DNA of 64,000 bases, taken from positions 124,001-188,000 of the forward strand of contig CAWBCW010000027.1 of the NCBI GenBank assembly GCA_963787345.1, in the 5' to 3' direction. The notes below the pieces were generated by a model that worked only from the letters and a program-made list of their open reading frames with translations, did not search any database and was not told where the DNA came from. Origin of the DNA: Bacillus_BD sp963787345. GTDB taxonomy: Bacteria; Bacillota; Bacilli; Bacillales; Cytobacillaceae. Both the position numbers and the translations under genes were made by a program. Below, one piece after another: positions 44,052 to 52,338 of this stretch; within the stretch, counting starts at the first letter, position 1, and every line of letters starts with the position of its first letter.

Positions 44052-44510
44052 CTAAAACTTTTCAGTTTCTAAAGCCTTTTTAATATTGACAGCCATTTTC
44101 CCTACAATTTGCTCTAAAGCTTCTTTCTCATCCTTCGTTAAATCTTTATAAAGAACAGTAAAGAGACTATTACGCAATTGCAGTGCTTCTTTTATAATTA
44201 TCTGGGCTTTTGGAGCTACTTCTAAATGAACACTTCTACGATCATGTTCATCTAATCTTCTCATTAAATACCCATTTTTTATTAAAGAATCTGTCGCCTT
44301 GGAAACATGTGATTTCGTATAAGATTTTAACTCCACAATGTCCTTTGCCGTATCGTATAATTGATTTTGCTGTAGAAATAACAAAATTTCAATTTCAATT
44401 TTTGTTATTTTATATTTTTTTATAATTGGACAGAAATTCTTTTCATACAGCTTTTTAAATTGTTGACCGCCTAACAAAAATTCTAGATTATTTTCCATCA
44501 CAGCATCCAA
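44052..44510 (-). CDS. MarR family transcriptional regulator
   Basis: 152-aa winged-helix regulator. The wHTH spans about residues 35-105: ITKIEIEILLFLQQNQLYDTAKDIVELKSYTKSHVSKATDSLIKNGYLMRRLDEHDRRSVHLEVAPKA, with the DEHDRR wing typical of MarR. The true start may be the second Met (MENNLEFLL). Two palindromes sit in its promoter, pointing to autoregulation. No adjacent target is obvious; citrate synthase lies downstream on the same strand. Confidence 0.87.
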   Translation of the reverse strand: MDAVMENNLEFLLGGQQFKKLYEKNFCPIIKKYKITKIEIEILLFLQQNQLYDTAKDIVELKSYTKSHVSKATDSLIKNGYLMRRLDEHDRRSVHLEVAPKAQIIIKEALQLRNSLFTVLYKDLTKDEKEALEQIVGKMAVNIKKALETEKF

Positions 44511-44511
44511 C

Positions 44512-44550
44512 CTGAATATTCAGTATATTTTACATTGTTCAATATTGAAC
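44512..44550. promoter_or_regulatory. twin palindromes, probable MarR operators
   Basis: CTGAATATTCAG (44512-44523) and GTTCAATATTGAAC (44537-44550) are perfect palindromes directly upstream of the MarR gene, the second inside a TTAACA-18-TAAAAT promoter on the minus strand. Confidence 0.6.
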
Positions 44551-44794
44551 TGTTAATATATGATTATTTTACACTAATAAAGACCATTTTGCAAAACTAA
44601 AAGATCTTCACAATTACTAGAACCTGCCAGTAATCCGCTTACATTCATCGCGATTTCCTCCTCCAGCCCTTCCTAATTCGATTTTATGGAATTTTCAGCC
44701 TATTCCATTTATAATTTAAAATATATGATATTGGACTATAGTCTTTAAAAACAAGAAGGGAATCTATAATATCCCGCCAAAGGTGGAAAGCTTT

Positions 44795-45934
44795 ATGAAT
44801 AATGGGGAAGTAAGTGGTTCAAAGAAAAGCACTCTTAGACAAAGACGGATAAGAAAACACATTTTACAGCTTTTTTTAGTCGGATTTCCAATGATGGTAC
44901 TCTTAATTGGAAGTATTTTTTACCTCAAATTCCATTCAAATGAAAAGATGGTTGGAACTAACGAACATAATCTAAAGCAACCGGAAGAAACAAAAGAGAC
45001 GAGCATTACCGTCAGTGCTGCTGGTGATTTTACAATTGGTACAGATGAATCGTTTGGATATGCGGGATCTTTCGTAGAGGAAGTCAACAAGAATGACTTT
45101 CCTTATTTTGTGAAAGGGATTAAAGATATTTTCCTAGAGGATGATTTTACGACGGTTAATCTAGAAACGACTTTGACGACTTCCACACAAAAGGCTCAGA
45201 AAAGGTTTAGATTCAAAGGGGATCCTTCCTATTCACAGATTTTACAATTAGGCGGAATTGATGCAGTTAATCTCGCAAACAATCATATTTATGATTATTT
45301 GGAAAGAGGATATGAAGATACAATTAGTTCATTAACAAAACATCATATTGGTTTCTTCGGATATGATCACAAATATATTACGACAGTAAAAGATATAAAA
45401 ATTGGAGCTTTAGGCTATGAGGGTTGGAGCGATACCCCCGATATTCGCAGCCAAGTCAAAAGCGATATCCAATCATTAAAAGATCAAGGCGTACAAATCA
45501 TCCTTGTCCATTATCATTGGGGAATTGAACGACACTATGTACCGACCAAATCTCAGAAATCTTTAGCGAAATTCACGATTGACGCTGGAGCTGACCTTAT
45601 TCTTGGACACCACCCTCATGTCGTTCAGGGCATTGAAGAATATAAAGGAAAATTTATTGTGTATAGTCTAGGAAACTTTATGTTCGGCGGAAATCGAAAC
45701 CCAAGTGATAAAGATACCTTTGTTTTCCAACAGACCTTTCATTTTAAAAATGATGAACTTACCGATGAAAAAGAAATTAATGTCATTCCATTTTCAATTT
45801 CATCTGTTTCCAACAGAAATAATTACCAACCCGTTCCTTTATCTGGTGCGGAAGCAGACCGAGTGATGCAAAAAATCATCACTTCATCCCAACAAATTAA
45901 CGGTGAAGACTGGATCATATACAATAATAACTAA
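44795..45934 (+). CDS. CapA family protein (poly-gamma-glutamate synthesis type)
   Basis: About 379 aa with a basic N-terminus and one TM helix (about 25-47), then an extracellular metallophosphatase-like CapA domain: AAGDFTIGT, NLETTLTT, NLANNHIYDY, LVHYHWGIE and LGHHPHVVQGIE carry the expected metal ligands. CapA takes part in anchoring or making polyglutamate capsule, but no capB/capC are present, so the role is uncertain. The ATG start is preferred over GTG 12 nt earlier because AAAGGTGG overlaps the GTG. Confidence 0.85.
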   Translation: MNNGEVSGSKKSTLRQRRIRKHILQLFLVGFPMMVLLIGSIFYLKFHSNEKMVGTNEHNLKQPEETKETSITVSAAGDFTIGTDESFGYAGSFVEEVNKNDFPYFVKGIKDIFLEDDFTTVNLETTLTTSTQKAQKRFRFKGDPSYSQILQLGGIDAVNLANNHIYDYLERGYEDTISSLTKHHIGFFGYDHKYITTVKDIKIGALGYEGWSDTPDIRSQVKSDIQSLKDQGVQIILVHYHWGIERHYVPTKSQKSLAKFTIDAGADLILGHHPHVVQGIEEYKGKFIVYSLGNFMFGGNRNPSDKDTFVFQQTFHFKNDELTDEKEINVIPFSISSVSNRNNYQPVPLSGAEADRVMQKIITSSQQINGEDWIIYNNN

Positions 45935-45935
45935 G

Positions 45936-46308
45936 TTCGAAACTTCTAGCAGAATCGAAAATAAATCAATAGAAGACATTCATAATCTGGATACCTTAAT
46001 TGCAGGGATAACGGACGTTGGGATTGCACTTTGGACTGCCGTTGCTGCTGCAGAATCATTTGGTCTCGGTACAGTTGCAATCGGAAAAATTCGAAGAACG
46101 CACACTCCAGGCGGAGGAAAGCTATCAACATGGTAGCTTTCCTCTATTAGGAGAATATAATGAGTTCTGCTCAAATTACTTGCAGGAAAGATCGGAAAAT
46201 AATCGTTCAGGCACATGGACAGAGTTTGTCGCACCTTTCTTTAATCAACCTTACTATCAAGGAACAGCTAACATGCTCCGTGAACAAAAGTTTCCTGGTG
46301 GAAAGGAA
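45936..46308 (+). pseudogene. NADPH-dependent nitroreductase (NfrA-like) remnant
   Basis: Two in-order pieces of an NfrA-type flavin oxidoreductase in different frames: IAGITDVGIALWTAVAAAES and GLGTVAIGKIRR, then ESYQHGSFPLLGEYNEF and SGTWTEFVAPFF. The N-terminal half is gone and about 45 residues are missing at the junction near 46110-46140, where an 11-bp inverted repeat GAGGAAAGCTA/TAGCTTTCCTC lies. It has clearly decayed. Confidence 0.75.
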
Positions 46309-46309
46309 T

Positions 46310-46348
46310 AAAAAAAGGGGGATTCTTCCCCTTACTAGAATCACCCCT
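46310..46348 (-). terminator. terminator of the gamma-SASP-like gene
   Basis: Minus-strand AGGGGTGATTC/GAATCCCCCT stem followed by TTTTTTTATTCC. Confidence 0.8.
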
Positions 46349-46352
46349 AGTT

Positions 46353-46547
46353 TTATTTTGGGTTTATTTCCTTTCTTACTTCATTAATATTAGTATCACT
46401 GAAAACTTTTGTTCCATGACCGCCAGTGTTTTTGGCCATCCATTCTTTCACTTCATTATATGACATGCCTGATTGCTCATTTCGTTTTTTAACTTCATTG
46501 ATATTTGTACCGACAACTGTAAAGCCTTCTTGTTGTTTGCCCTCCAT
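46353..46547 (-). CDS. gamma-type small acid-soluble spore protein-like
   Basis: 64-aa protein with two related units: TNINEVKKRNEQSG near residue 14 and DTNINEVRKEINPK at the C-terminus, separated by a KEWMAKN segment. The TN.x.VR/K pattern recalls gamma-SASP (SspE), a spore amino-acid store, but the long Q-rich repeats of SspE are missing. GGAGGCGAGTTAG precedes the ATG. Either a divergent gamma-SASP or an unrelated repeat protein. Confidence 0.55.
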   Translation of the reverse strand: MEGKQQEGFTVVGTNINEVKKRNEQSGMSYNEVKEWMAKNTGGHGTKVFSDTNINEVRKEINPK

Positions 46548-46775
46548 CTAACTCGCCTCCAGTCTCTTTTTTCTATTTTCCCGCAATCATTCTTTTTTAA
46601 TCAAAAAGGGCCTAACCGTCGAAAATTACCTTAGTTATAACAGTTTTATCATAGTCATTTTTAGCCTTAACAAACACAACGACTGCCACTTGTAATAAAC
46701 ATTTTTTTTGATATAGTAAACAATAAATAGAGAAGCATAACCGAGCGTGCTCATTAGAAAGGAACTAATACAGTA

Positions 46776-47573
46776 ATGAAATGTTTTTCAATTGATTTAG
46801 ATGGTACATTGTTAAACTCAAAACATCAGATTCCTGAAGAGAATTACAAGGTTCTTCAAGAGCTACAAGCACAAGGACACCGAATTATTATTAATACAGG
46901 TCGAGCTGTAGAGGATGTTCTGAAGTTTTCCGAAATTCAACAATTACAAATTCCCATTATTAGTATTAACGGAACAATTATCTATTCAAACACGAGAGAA
47001 GTACTCTACGAGGCATCTCTACCGATGGATACTTATAAAGAATTGCTTCCTGTTTTACAAGGTTTAGGATTATGGATCATGGTCTATACGAACCAAGGCG
47101 GGTTTCCTTGTCGTAATCCTGAAATCCAAGATAAAAGCCCTGAAGAAATACAACCGATCTTTGCCAATTACAATTACGATCAATTATTGGAAAAAGAAGG
47201 TCTGAAAATATACAAAGTTATGGCTGTATCTCGTCATGATCAATTAGAAAAAATCGTTGCTGCTAAAGAAGCAATCGGCGAAAAACTACAAGTATCAATG
47301 GCTTCTTCTCACCCCAACAATGTCGAATTTACTTCGACTGAAGCGAATAAAGGAAAAGCGTTGCTTCGTTATCAACAATTAACGAATGAATCATTCCAAG
47401 AGATATTTGCTTTCGGAGATGGTGGAAATGATCTTGAACAATTTAAAGTGGCAACTACATCCGTTGCGATGGAGAATGCTCCTTTTCATATTAAGCAAGA
47501 AGTAGATGTCATCACAAAGACAAACGATGAAAACGGATTTGCCTATGCCGTCCGCGATCTGATTCACTTATAG
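46776..47573 (+). CDS. Cof-type HAD phosphatase
   Basis: 265-aa HAD-superfamily hydrolase of the Cof/YwpJ class. Motif I SIDLDGTLLNSKHQI at the N-terminus, motif II ISINGTIIY, a conserved lysine in the EANKGKALL segment, and motif IV FAFGDGGNDLEQF. The C2B cap lies between. These dephosphorylate sugar phosphates, FMN or PLP. The start follows AGAAAGGAACTAATACAGTA. Monocistronic. Confidence 0.9.
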   Translation: MKCFSIDLDGTLLNSKHQIPEENYKVLQELQAQGHRIIINTGRAVEDVLKFSEIQQLQIPIISINGTIIYSNTREVLYEASLPMDTYKELLPVLQGLGLWIMVYTNQGGFPCRNPEIQDKSPEEIQPIFANYNYDQLLEKEGLKIYKVMAVSRHDQLEKIVAAKEAIGEKLQVSMASSHPNNVEFTSTEANKGKALLRYQQLTNESFQEIFAFGDGGNDLEQFKVATTSVAMENAPFHIKQEVDVITKTNDENGFAYAVRDLIHL

Positions 47574-47579
47574 GGAAAC

Positions 47580-47621
47580 AACTAAAAGCCGATTTTATTT
47601 ATTTAAAATCGGCTTTTAGTT
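47580..47621. terminator. bidirectional terminator
   Basis: AACTAAAAGCCGATTTTA and its complement form an 18-bp stem, flanked by A- and T-runs, between the convergent HAD and membrane-protein genes; it overlaps the latter's stop. Confidence 0.88.
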
Positions 47622-48024
47622 ATAGTGTATTAACGTAATCTTCATCCTCTTCTCCCCTAAAAATATCAATATCCCTTTCGTCACGATTCGGACTATTTTC
47701 TCCATCTTTAAATGGATCATGTTCAGGTGGGATCCCTATTCCCTCATTGTTTTTGTGCCCATTATTACCAGGCTGCAGAAAAGGAGCAATTCCGTCTAGT
47801 ATAAATTGACTCCCATCCAAGACGATTTGTTTTCCTCTATGAATCACTTCGGCAGGAGTAAATCCTAGAAAAACGACCATCACTAACCCAATAACCAAAA
47901 CAGGCATTAACAAGCGAAAAACTGAGCGCAAAGCTGATACAAGGAACACGATGGCTATAATCGTTAAAACGAGTCCAATCAACTGTTCATTAGAATTGGT
48001 TAGCCCTGACAACAGATCATCCAT
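47620..48024 (-). CDS. hypothetical membrane protein, 134 aa
   Basis: Two TM helices (about 15-32 and 36-56: LIGLVLTIIAIVFLVSAL, LLMPVLVIGLVMVVFLGF), an amphipathic region, then an acidic disordered tail (DIDIFRGEEDEDYV). AAGGAAGTGTCTT precedes the ATG. No family recognised. Confidence 0.65.
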   Translation of the reverse strand: MDDLLSGLTNSNEQLIGLVLTIIAIVFLVSALRSVFRLLMPVLVIGLVMVVFLGFTPAEVIHRGKQIVLDGSQFILDGIAPFLQPGNNGHKNNEGIGIPPEHDPFKDGENSPNRDERDIDIFRGEEDEDYVNTL

Positions 48025-48149
48025 AAGACACTTCCTTTATACAATAGAGTCTCTATTACCTTTATAAACGAAATAATAAGCTTTCAAACATTATTTCAGA
48101 AAAACTAAATATAAACCTTCGCCGGCTCTCGATCAACTTCCACCTTCTA

Positions 48150-48539
48150 TTAAAATGGAATAGAAGGTGGGAATGCGGACATGAAGAAATCGATAAACAA
48201 CATAAAGAACTAGTCAAACAAGGTGAACGCCTTATCTATCTATCCCTATCTCACGGTGACTAGGCTCAAATAATGAAGCAGTTAGATGTTGTGTTAAAAA
48301 CCATTATTGATCATTTTGATGCGGAGGAACAAGTTTTAAAGAACATTGGCTATCCAGGTCATCAAAAACATGCTGCCATTCATCAAGATTTAGTACAGAA
48401 AGCTCTTAAACTAAAGAAATCCTATCTCAATGGTGAACTTCGGTCAACATCGTTCTTTACATTCATTGTAGACGACATTATCATCGGACATATGTTAGAA
48501 TCCGATACCGAATACTATTCCTATTTTCAATCATCATAA
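48150..48539 (+). pseudogene. bacteriohemerythrin-like protein with an internal stop
   Basis: One continuous frame of about 129 codons with hemerythrin motifs: WECGHEEIDKQHKELVKQ, then HFDAEEQVLKNIGYPGHQKHAAIHQDL, giving the expected di-iron His/Glu ligands. It has an in-frame TAG (between HGD and AQIMKQLD, about 48261) and no good start codon (TTA AAA TGG where MKW is expected). A 12-bp stem CCACCTTCTATT/AATAGAAGGTGG (48140-48170) covers the start region. ATG 48273 downstream could only give a fragment lacking half the site. Confidence 0.75.
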
Positions 48540-48572
48540 AGTGTTTCGGTGCTTCTTATAAATTAAAAGGGA

Positions 48573-48608
48573 AATACTAGCCAAATACTATCTGGCTAGT
48601 ATTTTTTT
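48573..48608 (+). terminator. terminator after the hemerythrin remnant
   Basis: AATACTAGCCA/TGGCTAGTATT stem followed by TTTTTT. Confidence 0.85.
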
Positions 48609-48739
48609 GAACTCTCAGACAGATTAGTTGGATATATGTTAATATTCAGAAAGTGAAAATTAACACAAGATTCTTTCATATTTAATATTCATAAGGTAAA
48701 ATGTAAATTAGGATACTCTTCTGAGACCATTCGATTTCT

Positions 48740-49222
48740 ATGGCAAGGAAAGGAATGATCGTAAATTTGATTGATTTACATAAAGTGATCTCAAAAGAAA
48801 TAGATCCTCCTAAATCTGACAGTGTACTTGGAATTACCCTTCTTGAAGCTAAGGACGGAGAAGCCACAGGAAATTGGAGAATTGAAGAACACCTTTTGAA
48901 TGCAAATGGCATTGTTATTAGTGGGTTTATAACAGCCACCGTTGACATTATGATGTCATATGCGATAACGACTCTCATTAACGAAGACGAAACCTTTTCT
49001 TCTATCAACATCGCCACCACCTTTCATAAACCTCTGCATACCGGACTAGTCAAAATAGAGGCAAAGGTCCAAAAGTTTGGTAGTTTTATTTCTTATCTTT
49101 CAGCAACAATCACCCAAGATGATAAAAAAGCAGTTGAGGCCATTTCGATTATGGGAATAATAAAAAAACCAATTTCTAAAAAAGAGAACGTCGAACATGA
49201 CAAGTACGAGTCTCAATCATAA
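48740..49222 (+). CDS. PaaI-like hot-dog thioesterase
   Basis: About 160-aa hot-dog-fold acyl-CoA thioesterase: NANGIVISGFITATVDIMMSYAI is the PaaI-type G..G..ATL.D motif, followed by SSINIATTFHKPLHTGLVKIEAKVQKFG. The start is uncertain: the first ATG (48740) has no ribosome site, the second (48755) abuts AAGGAAAGGA, and a TTG four codons later is also possible. Substrate unknown. Confidence 0.78.
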   Translation: MARKGMIVNLIDLHKVISKEIDPPKSDSVLGITLLEAKDGEATGNWRIEEHLLNANGIVISGFITATVDIMMSYAITTLINEDETFSSINIATTFHKPLHTGLVKIEAKVQKFGSFISYLSATITQDDKKAVEAISIMGIIKKPISKKENVEHDKYESQS

Positions 49223-49291
49223 TTTTCCCTGCATGTTTTTCCGAAAAATGGAGAAAGTAAAGGACAGAAACCTGATTGAGGAGGAGTAAGA

Positions 49292-49414
49292 ATGGAAAAT
49301 ACAAATGAATTTGTTCAAAAACTACAAGAAAAACAAAAGAAAGATGAACAAAATCGTAAGCGACAAGGTCAGAATGATCCTAGTTCAAAGTTACCAACGA
49401 ATCGAAATAAATAA
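49292..49414 (+). CDS. DUF4023-like small protein, 40 aa
   Basis: MENTNEFVQKLQEKQKKDEQ then NRKRQGQNDPSSKLPTNRNK. This matches the Bacillus DUF4023 pattern (M.NT.EFVEKL.E.Q.KDK.N...G...P...LPT). GAGGAGGAGTAAG precedes the ATG. Function unknown. Own terminator. Confidence 0.75.
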   Translation: MENTNEFVQKLQEKQKKDEQNRKRQGQNDPSSKLPTNRNK

Positions 49415-49445
49415 TAAGTGAATTATCTTTAAAAAGCAATTCATG

Positions 49446-49474
49446 AAATGGCCCATAAAACGGGCCATTTTTTG
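49446..49474 (+). terminator. terminator of the DUF4023 gene
   Basis: AATGGCCC/GGGCCATT stem followed by TTTTTG. Confidence 0.88.
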
Positions 49475-49625
49475 TCGAATAATAAGGCAATTTTCAACAT
49501 TAAGAAACGTATTATTACAAAGATTCCAAAATGTTCACAAAAAGTTCACATTTTTTGATGATTTGTGTGCGCTTACATGGTAGAATATAAATGAATTCTA
49601 ATTAAGGGAAAGGGGAAATGAAACA

Positions 49626-49802
49626 ATGGAAAATGTTTGCGAAAAATGTCAACAACAATTTAAAGATGAGGATCAAGTTGTATTAGACATCTTCAGTAAA
49701 GTAACACATGAAACATGCTTTGAAGATAATGAAGGGTTTATCACTACAACTGGTTCATACAAAGATATTGTTGAGGAATACGCTGATTTAGTTGATATGT
49801 GA
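49626..49802 (+). CDS. hypothetical small protein with CxxC and HxxxC, 58 aa
   Basis: MENVCEKCQQQFKDEDQVVL at the start, then SKVTHETCFED and an acidic end IVEEYADLVDM. C5-x2-C8 and H28-x2-C31 could bind one zinc. AAGGGGAAATGAAACA precedes the ATG. No family name is known to me. Own terminator at 49865. Confidence 0.65.
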   Translation: MENVCEKCQQQFKDEDQVVLDIFSKVTHETCFEDNEGFITTTGSYKDIVEEYADLVDM

Positions 49803-50109
49803 TTTGGGGAGATCTAATCTCAACTAATAGTCGTATAAGTGAACGATTAAAAATACTTAAATCAAAAGCGAATGGTGGAAAAGCCATTCGCTTTTTTCAT
49901 CTGTCATTTTTATTTGGACGTGTTATAATACAAGTTATTTGGATCCCCCCTTATACACCTCTTTAATTCTTTATGTATAATTTTCAGATAAGTGTGGCAA
50001 AACCTCTGCCTTGAACATAAATTATAATAATCCGTATCAAATTTTACCTATGTTACAAGTTGCCTTCTCCTTAATGGAACGTTTAACAGATCGGTAAGGA
50101 GGGTGGAAA
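49803..50109. other. 307-bp intergenic region
   Basis: Holds the terminator at 49865-49897 and the leader of the esterase gene; no recognised RNA element or operator. Confidence 0.4.
49865..49897 (+). terminator. terminator of the zinc-finger-like small gene
   Basis: AAAGCGAATGG/CCATTCGCTTT stem followed by TTTTTC. Confidence 0.88.
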
Positions 50110-51084
50110 ATGGGATCATTTAAAGAATATCCATTTGAAGGGGTTACGTATAAACTTTATGTACCAAATGTCTCTGCTAAACAAATTCCTTTGCCTATGG
50201 TTGTCATGCTTCATGGGTGCGAGCAGGATTCAGACCAATTTGCTGAAGAGACAAGAATGAATGAACTTGCTGAGAAAGAACAGTTTATTGTCCTCTATCC
50301 TACGATGAATCGTTTTTTTAATCCCCTATTCGATGAGCCTCATGTATCCAATCTTGCTGGATGTTGGAACTGGTTTTTGGATGAGAACCAGCATCGTGAA
50401 ACTGGACTTCCAAAAATAATAACACGCATGATTTTTGCAGTTGAAAAATTATTATTGAAAAGTCACAGTATTTACGTGGATAAAAAGAAAATCTATGCTG
50501 CCGGCTTCTCTGCTGGAGGAGCGATGGCTGGAATTTTAGGGGTTACCTATCCGGAACTTTTTAGCGGAATTGCAGTTTTTGCTGGCTTACCTTATGATGC
50601 AGCAAAAACGAACTTGTGGACAGATCCTTGGAATCGAGAAGCAGAATCCGCCATGAAAAACGGGGTAAAAGATCCCTATAAATCGGGTGATTTGGCTTTT
50701 CGCGAGATGAAGAAAGCCCTTTCAATCACAAATACAATAAAAACACTCCCGATTATTATTTTTCATGGAATGAATGATACGACCGTTAATCCTTTGAATA
50801 GTAAGCAACTTGTCATTCAATGGCTGCAAATGCATTATTTATTAGAAAAAGGTCAAGGAAGAGTAAATGTCATTCCTTCCCAAGTAAAAATGGATATATC
50901 AAAGAATGGAAAAAATTACACTCATCATCTATACGAAGACTCACAAGGTGACCTGTTAATCGAATTTTGGCAAATTCACGAAATGGGGCATGCTTGGTCA
51001 GGCGGAAAAAAAGGACTATATTGTGATCCGCTAGGCCCTGATGCCACAAATATTATTTGGGACTTTTTTAAAAAAGTCAAATAG
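50110..51084 (+). CDS. PHB depolymerase family esterase
   Basis: 324-aa alpha/beta hydrolase of the esterase-PHB-depolymerase family. MVVMLHGCEQDSDQFA (oxyanion region), the nucleophile in AAGFSAGGAMAGIL (GFSAG), the acid probably in FHGMNDTTVNP, and the histidine in EMGHAWSGG. No signal peptide is visible, so it is probably intracellular. The WSGG and CWNWF motifs are typical. Likely hydrolyses polyhydroxybutyrate oligomers or another ester. AAGGAGGGTGGAAA precedes the ATG. Confidence 0.87.
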   Translation: MGSFKEYPFEGVTYKLYVPNVSAKQIPLPMVVMLHGCEQDSDQFAEETRMNELAEKEQFIVLYPTMNRFFNPLFDEPHVSNLAGCWNWFLDENQHRETGLPKIITRMIFAVEKLLLKSHSIYVDKKKIYAAGFSAGGAMAGILGVTYPELFSGIAVFAGLPYDAAKTNLWTDPWNREAESAMKNGVKDPYKSGDLAFREMKKALSITNTIKTLPIIIFHGMNDTTVNPLNSKQLVIQWLQMHYLLEKGQGRVNVIPSQVKMDISKNGKNYTHHLYEDSQGDLLIEFWQIHEMGHAWSGGKKGLYCDPLGPDATNIIWDFFKKVK

Positions 51085-51095
51085 AGCAAAAATAA

Positions 51096-51143
51096 AAAAG
51101 GTTCCAAAAAGAATGATAAAAATCTTTTTGGAACCTTTTTTTC
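51096..51143. terminator. bidirectional terminator between esterase and csp
   Basis: AAAAGGTTCCAAAAAGA/TCTTTTTGGAACCTTTT stem flanked by A- and T-runs; serves both convergent genes. Confidence 0.88.
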
Positions 51144-51161
51144 TATTCGTTTACCGGAATA

Positions 51162-51362
51162 TTAAGCTTTTTGAACGTTAGCTGCTTGTGGTCCGCGTTG
51201 TCCTTGTTCAACTTCAAAAGTTACGCTTTGACCTTCGTCTAAAGTTTTGAATCCATCTCCTTGGATAGCGGAAAAGTGTACAAATACATCTTCTGCACCT
51301 TCACGCTCAATAAATCCAAATCCTTTTTCTGAATTAAACCATTTTACTTTACCTTGTTCCAT
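51162..51362 (-). CDS. csp: cold-shock protein, CspA family
   Basis: 66-aa single cold-shock domain, an RNA chaperone. RNP1 KGFGFIE and RNP2 VFVHFSAI are intact, with GKVKWFNSEKGFG at the N-terminus and RGPQAANVQKA at the C-terminus. It resembles B. subtilis CspB/CspD. AGGAGGCAACATTTA precedes the ATG. The 180-bp gap upstream suggests the long leader common to csp genes, but I could not define a cold-box. Confidence 0.95.
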   Translation of the reverse strand: MEQGKVKWFNSEKGFGFIEREGAEDVFVHFSAIQGDGFKTLDEGQSVTFEVEQGQRGPQAANVQKA

Positions 51363-51543
51363 TAAATGTTGCCTCCTAATGCGTTTTAAACACTTTTTAG
51401 TACTATCCTTGTTCGACGGCTTAGACGAAAAGCGTAAATCACTTATCTAATCTATGATTGAACAAAAATAATTCTTTCTTATCATATCAAAAAATCACCC
51501 TAAAAGCAAATTTCCAATTTTCAGAAACCGTGTTTTTTCTGTT

Positions 51544-51756
51544 CTACACGATTTTATAGTTTTTATGATTAACGACAGTTTTAACAGGTTCACCTGTATT
51601 GGAATTGATGCCTACCTCAACGATCACCGAGTTTTCCCGCGCTACGACAACCTTTCCTTTTTTTCCAGATTGAGCTCCTTTTTTTACAACAATAACATCC
51701 CCTTCTTTCGCTTTTACCTTTACTGTATCCTTTTCATTTACTTGTTCTTCAGACAT
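51544..51756 (-). CDS. DUF2187 (YkvS-like) KOW-type protein
   Basis: 70-aa protein whose core AKEGDVIVVKKGAQSGKKGKVVVARENSVIVEVGIN is a KOW-like beta unit as in Bacillus YkvS/DUF2187, and which ends PVKTVVNHKNYKIV. GGAGGAAAAGGG precedes the ATG. Function unknown; binding of nucleic acid or ribosome is a guess from the fold. Confidence 0.82.
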   Translation of the reverse strand: MSEEQVNEKDTVKVKAKEGDVIVVKKGAQSGKKGKVVVARENSVIVEVGINSNTGEPVKTVVNHKNYKIV

Positions 51757-51770
51757 CCCTTTTCCTCCTC

Positions 51771-51940
51771 ATAAAGTGAAACTTCCATCAGTGAGGACTT
51801 TTCTCATCCCTTACCAATGGTTAATTGAACCAATCAGGTCTCTACAGGCAATTGATCCCCTACCTACCCACATTCGTTACTACTCTATGTCTTGAGGCAA
51901 GGCCGGTCTTATGCCTGTTATGACGTGACAAATAGAGCCT
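51771..51940. repeat. dispersed structured repeat, copy 2
   Basis: Begins with the same ATAAAGTGAAACTTCCATC as copy 1 (24731), then CCATCAGT, a weaker partner stem, GGTTAATTGAACCAATCAGG, GGCAATTGATCCCC, CTTGAGG and GGTCTTATGCCTGTTATGACG. It starts 14 bp after the DUF2187 start codon, overlapping that gene's probable promoter region. Confidence 0.75.
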
Positions 51941-52338
51941 GTACATGTTTACACTACTTAAGCTTTCCTAATTATTGCATCATTCATTCATACAAAAGCT
52001 ATAAATATAAGCACTTTTATTTTTTCCAATACTCATAGATTGACTTTCTAAAAAGTCGAGCGGGTCAAACGATCGAATACACAAATATTCTCCCCATCAA
52101 TTTTATTTTTTTACCTTAACCATTACATCGCCTATGTTTTACCTCTATATACAAATCAGAAGAAATTCAATTATGTTAATAGAAAGTGAGTAAGATTACA
52201 TATGTAACCGTTTGATTAAATGATAACAAGAATAGTAGATTTTCTCTACATAAAGTAATATCATCATGCTATTATTAATATTATTAATATTCTTATAAAA
52301 AATACACTGGTTATTTCCATATGTCAGGGGGGACTCGC
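51941..52338. other. 398-bp AT-rich region
   Basis: Nothing recognised: no terminator, no palindrome of note, no start signal until AGGGGGGACTCGC before the gene at 52339. Confidence 0.4.
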
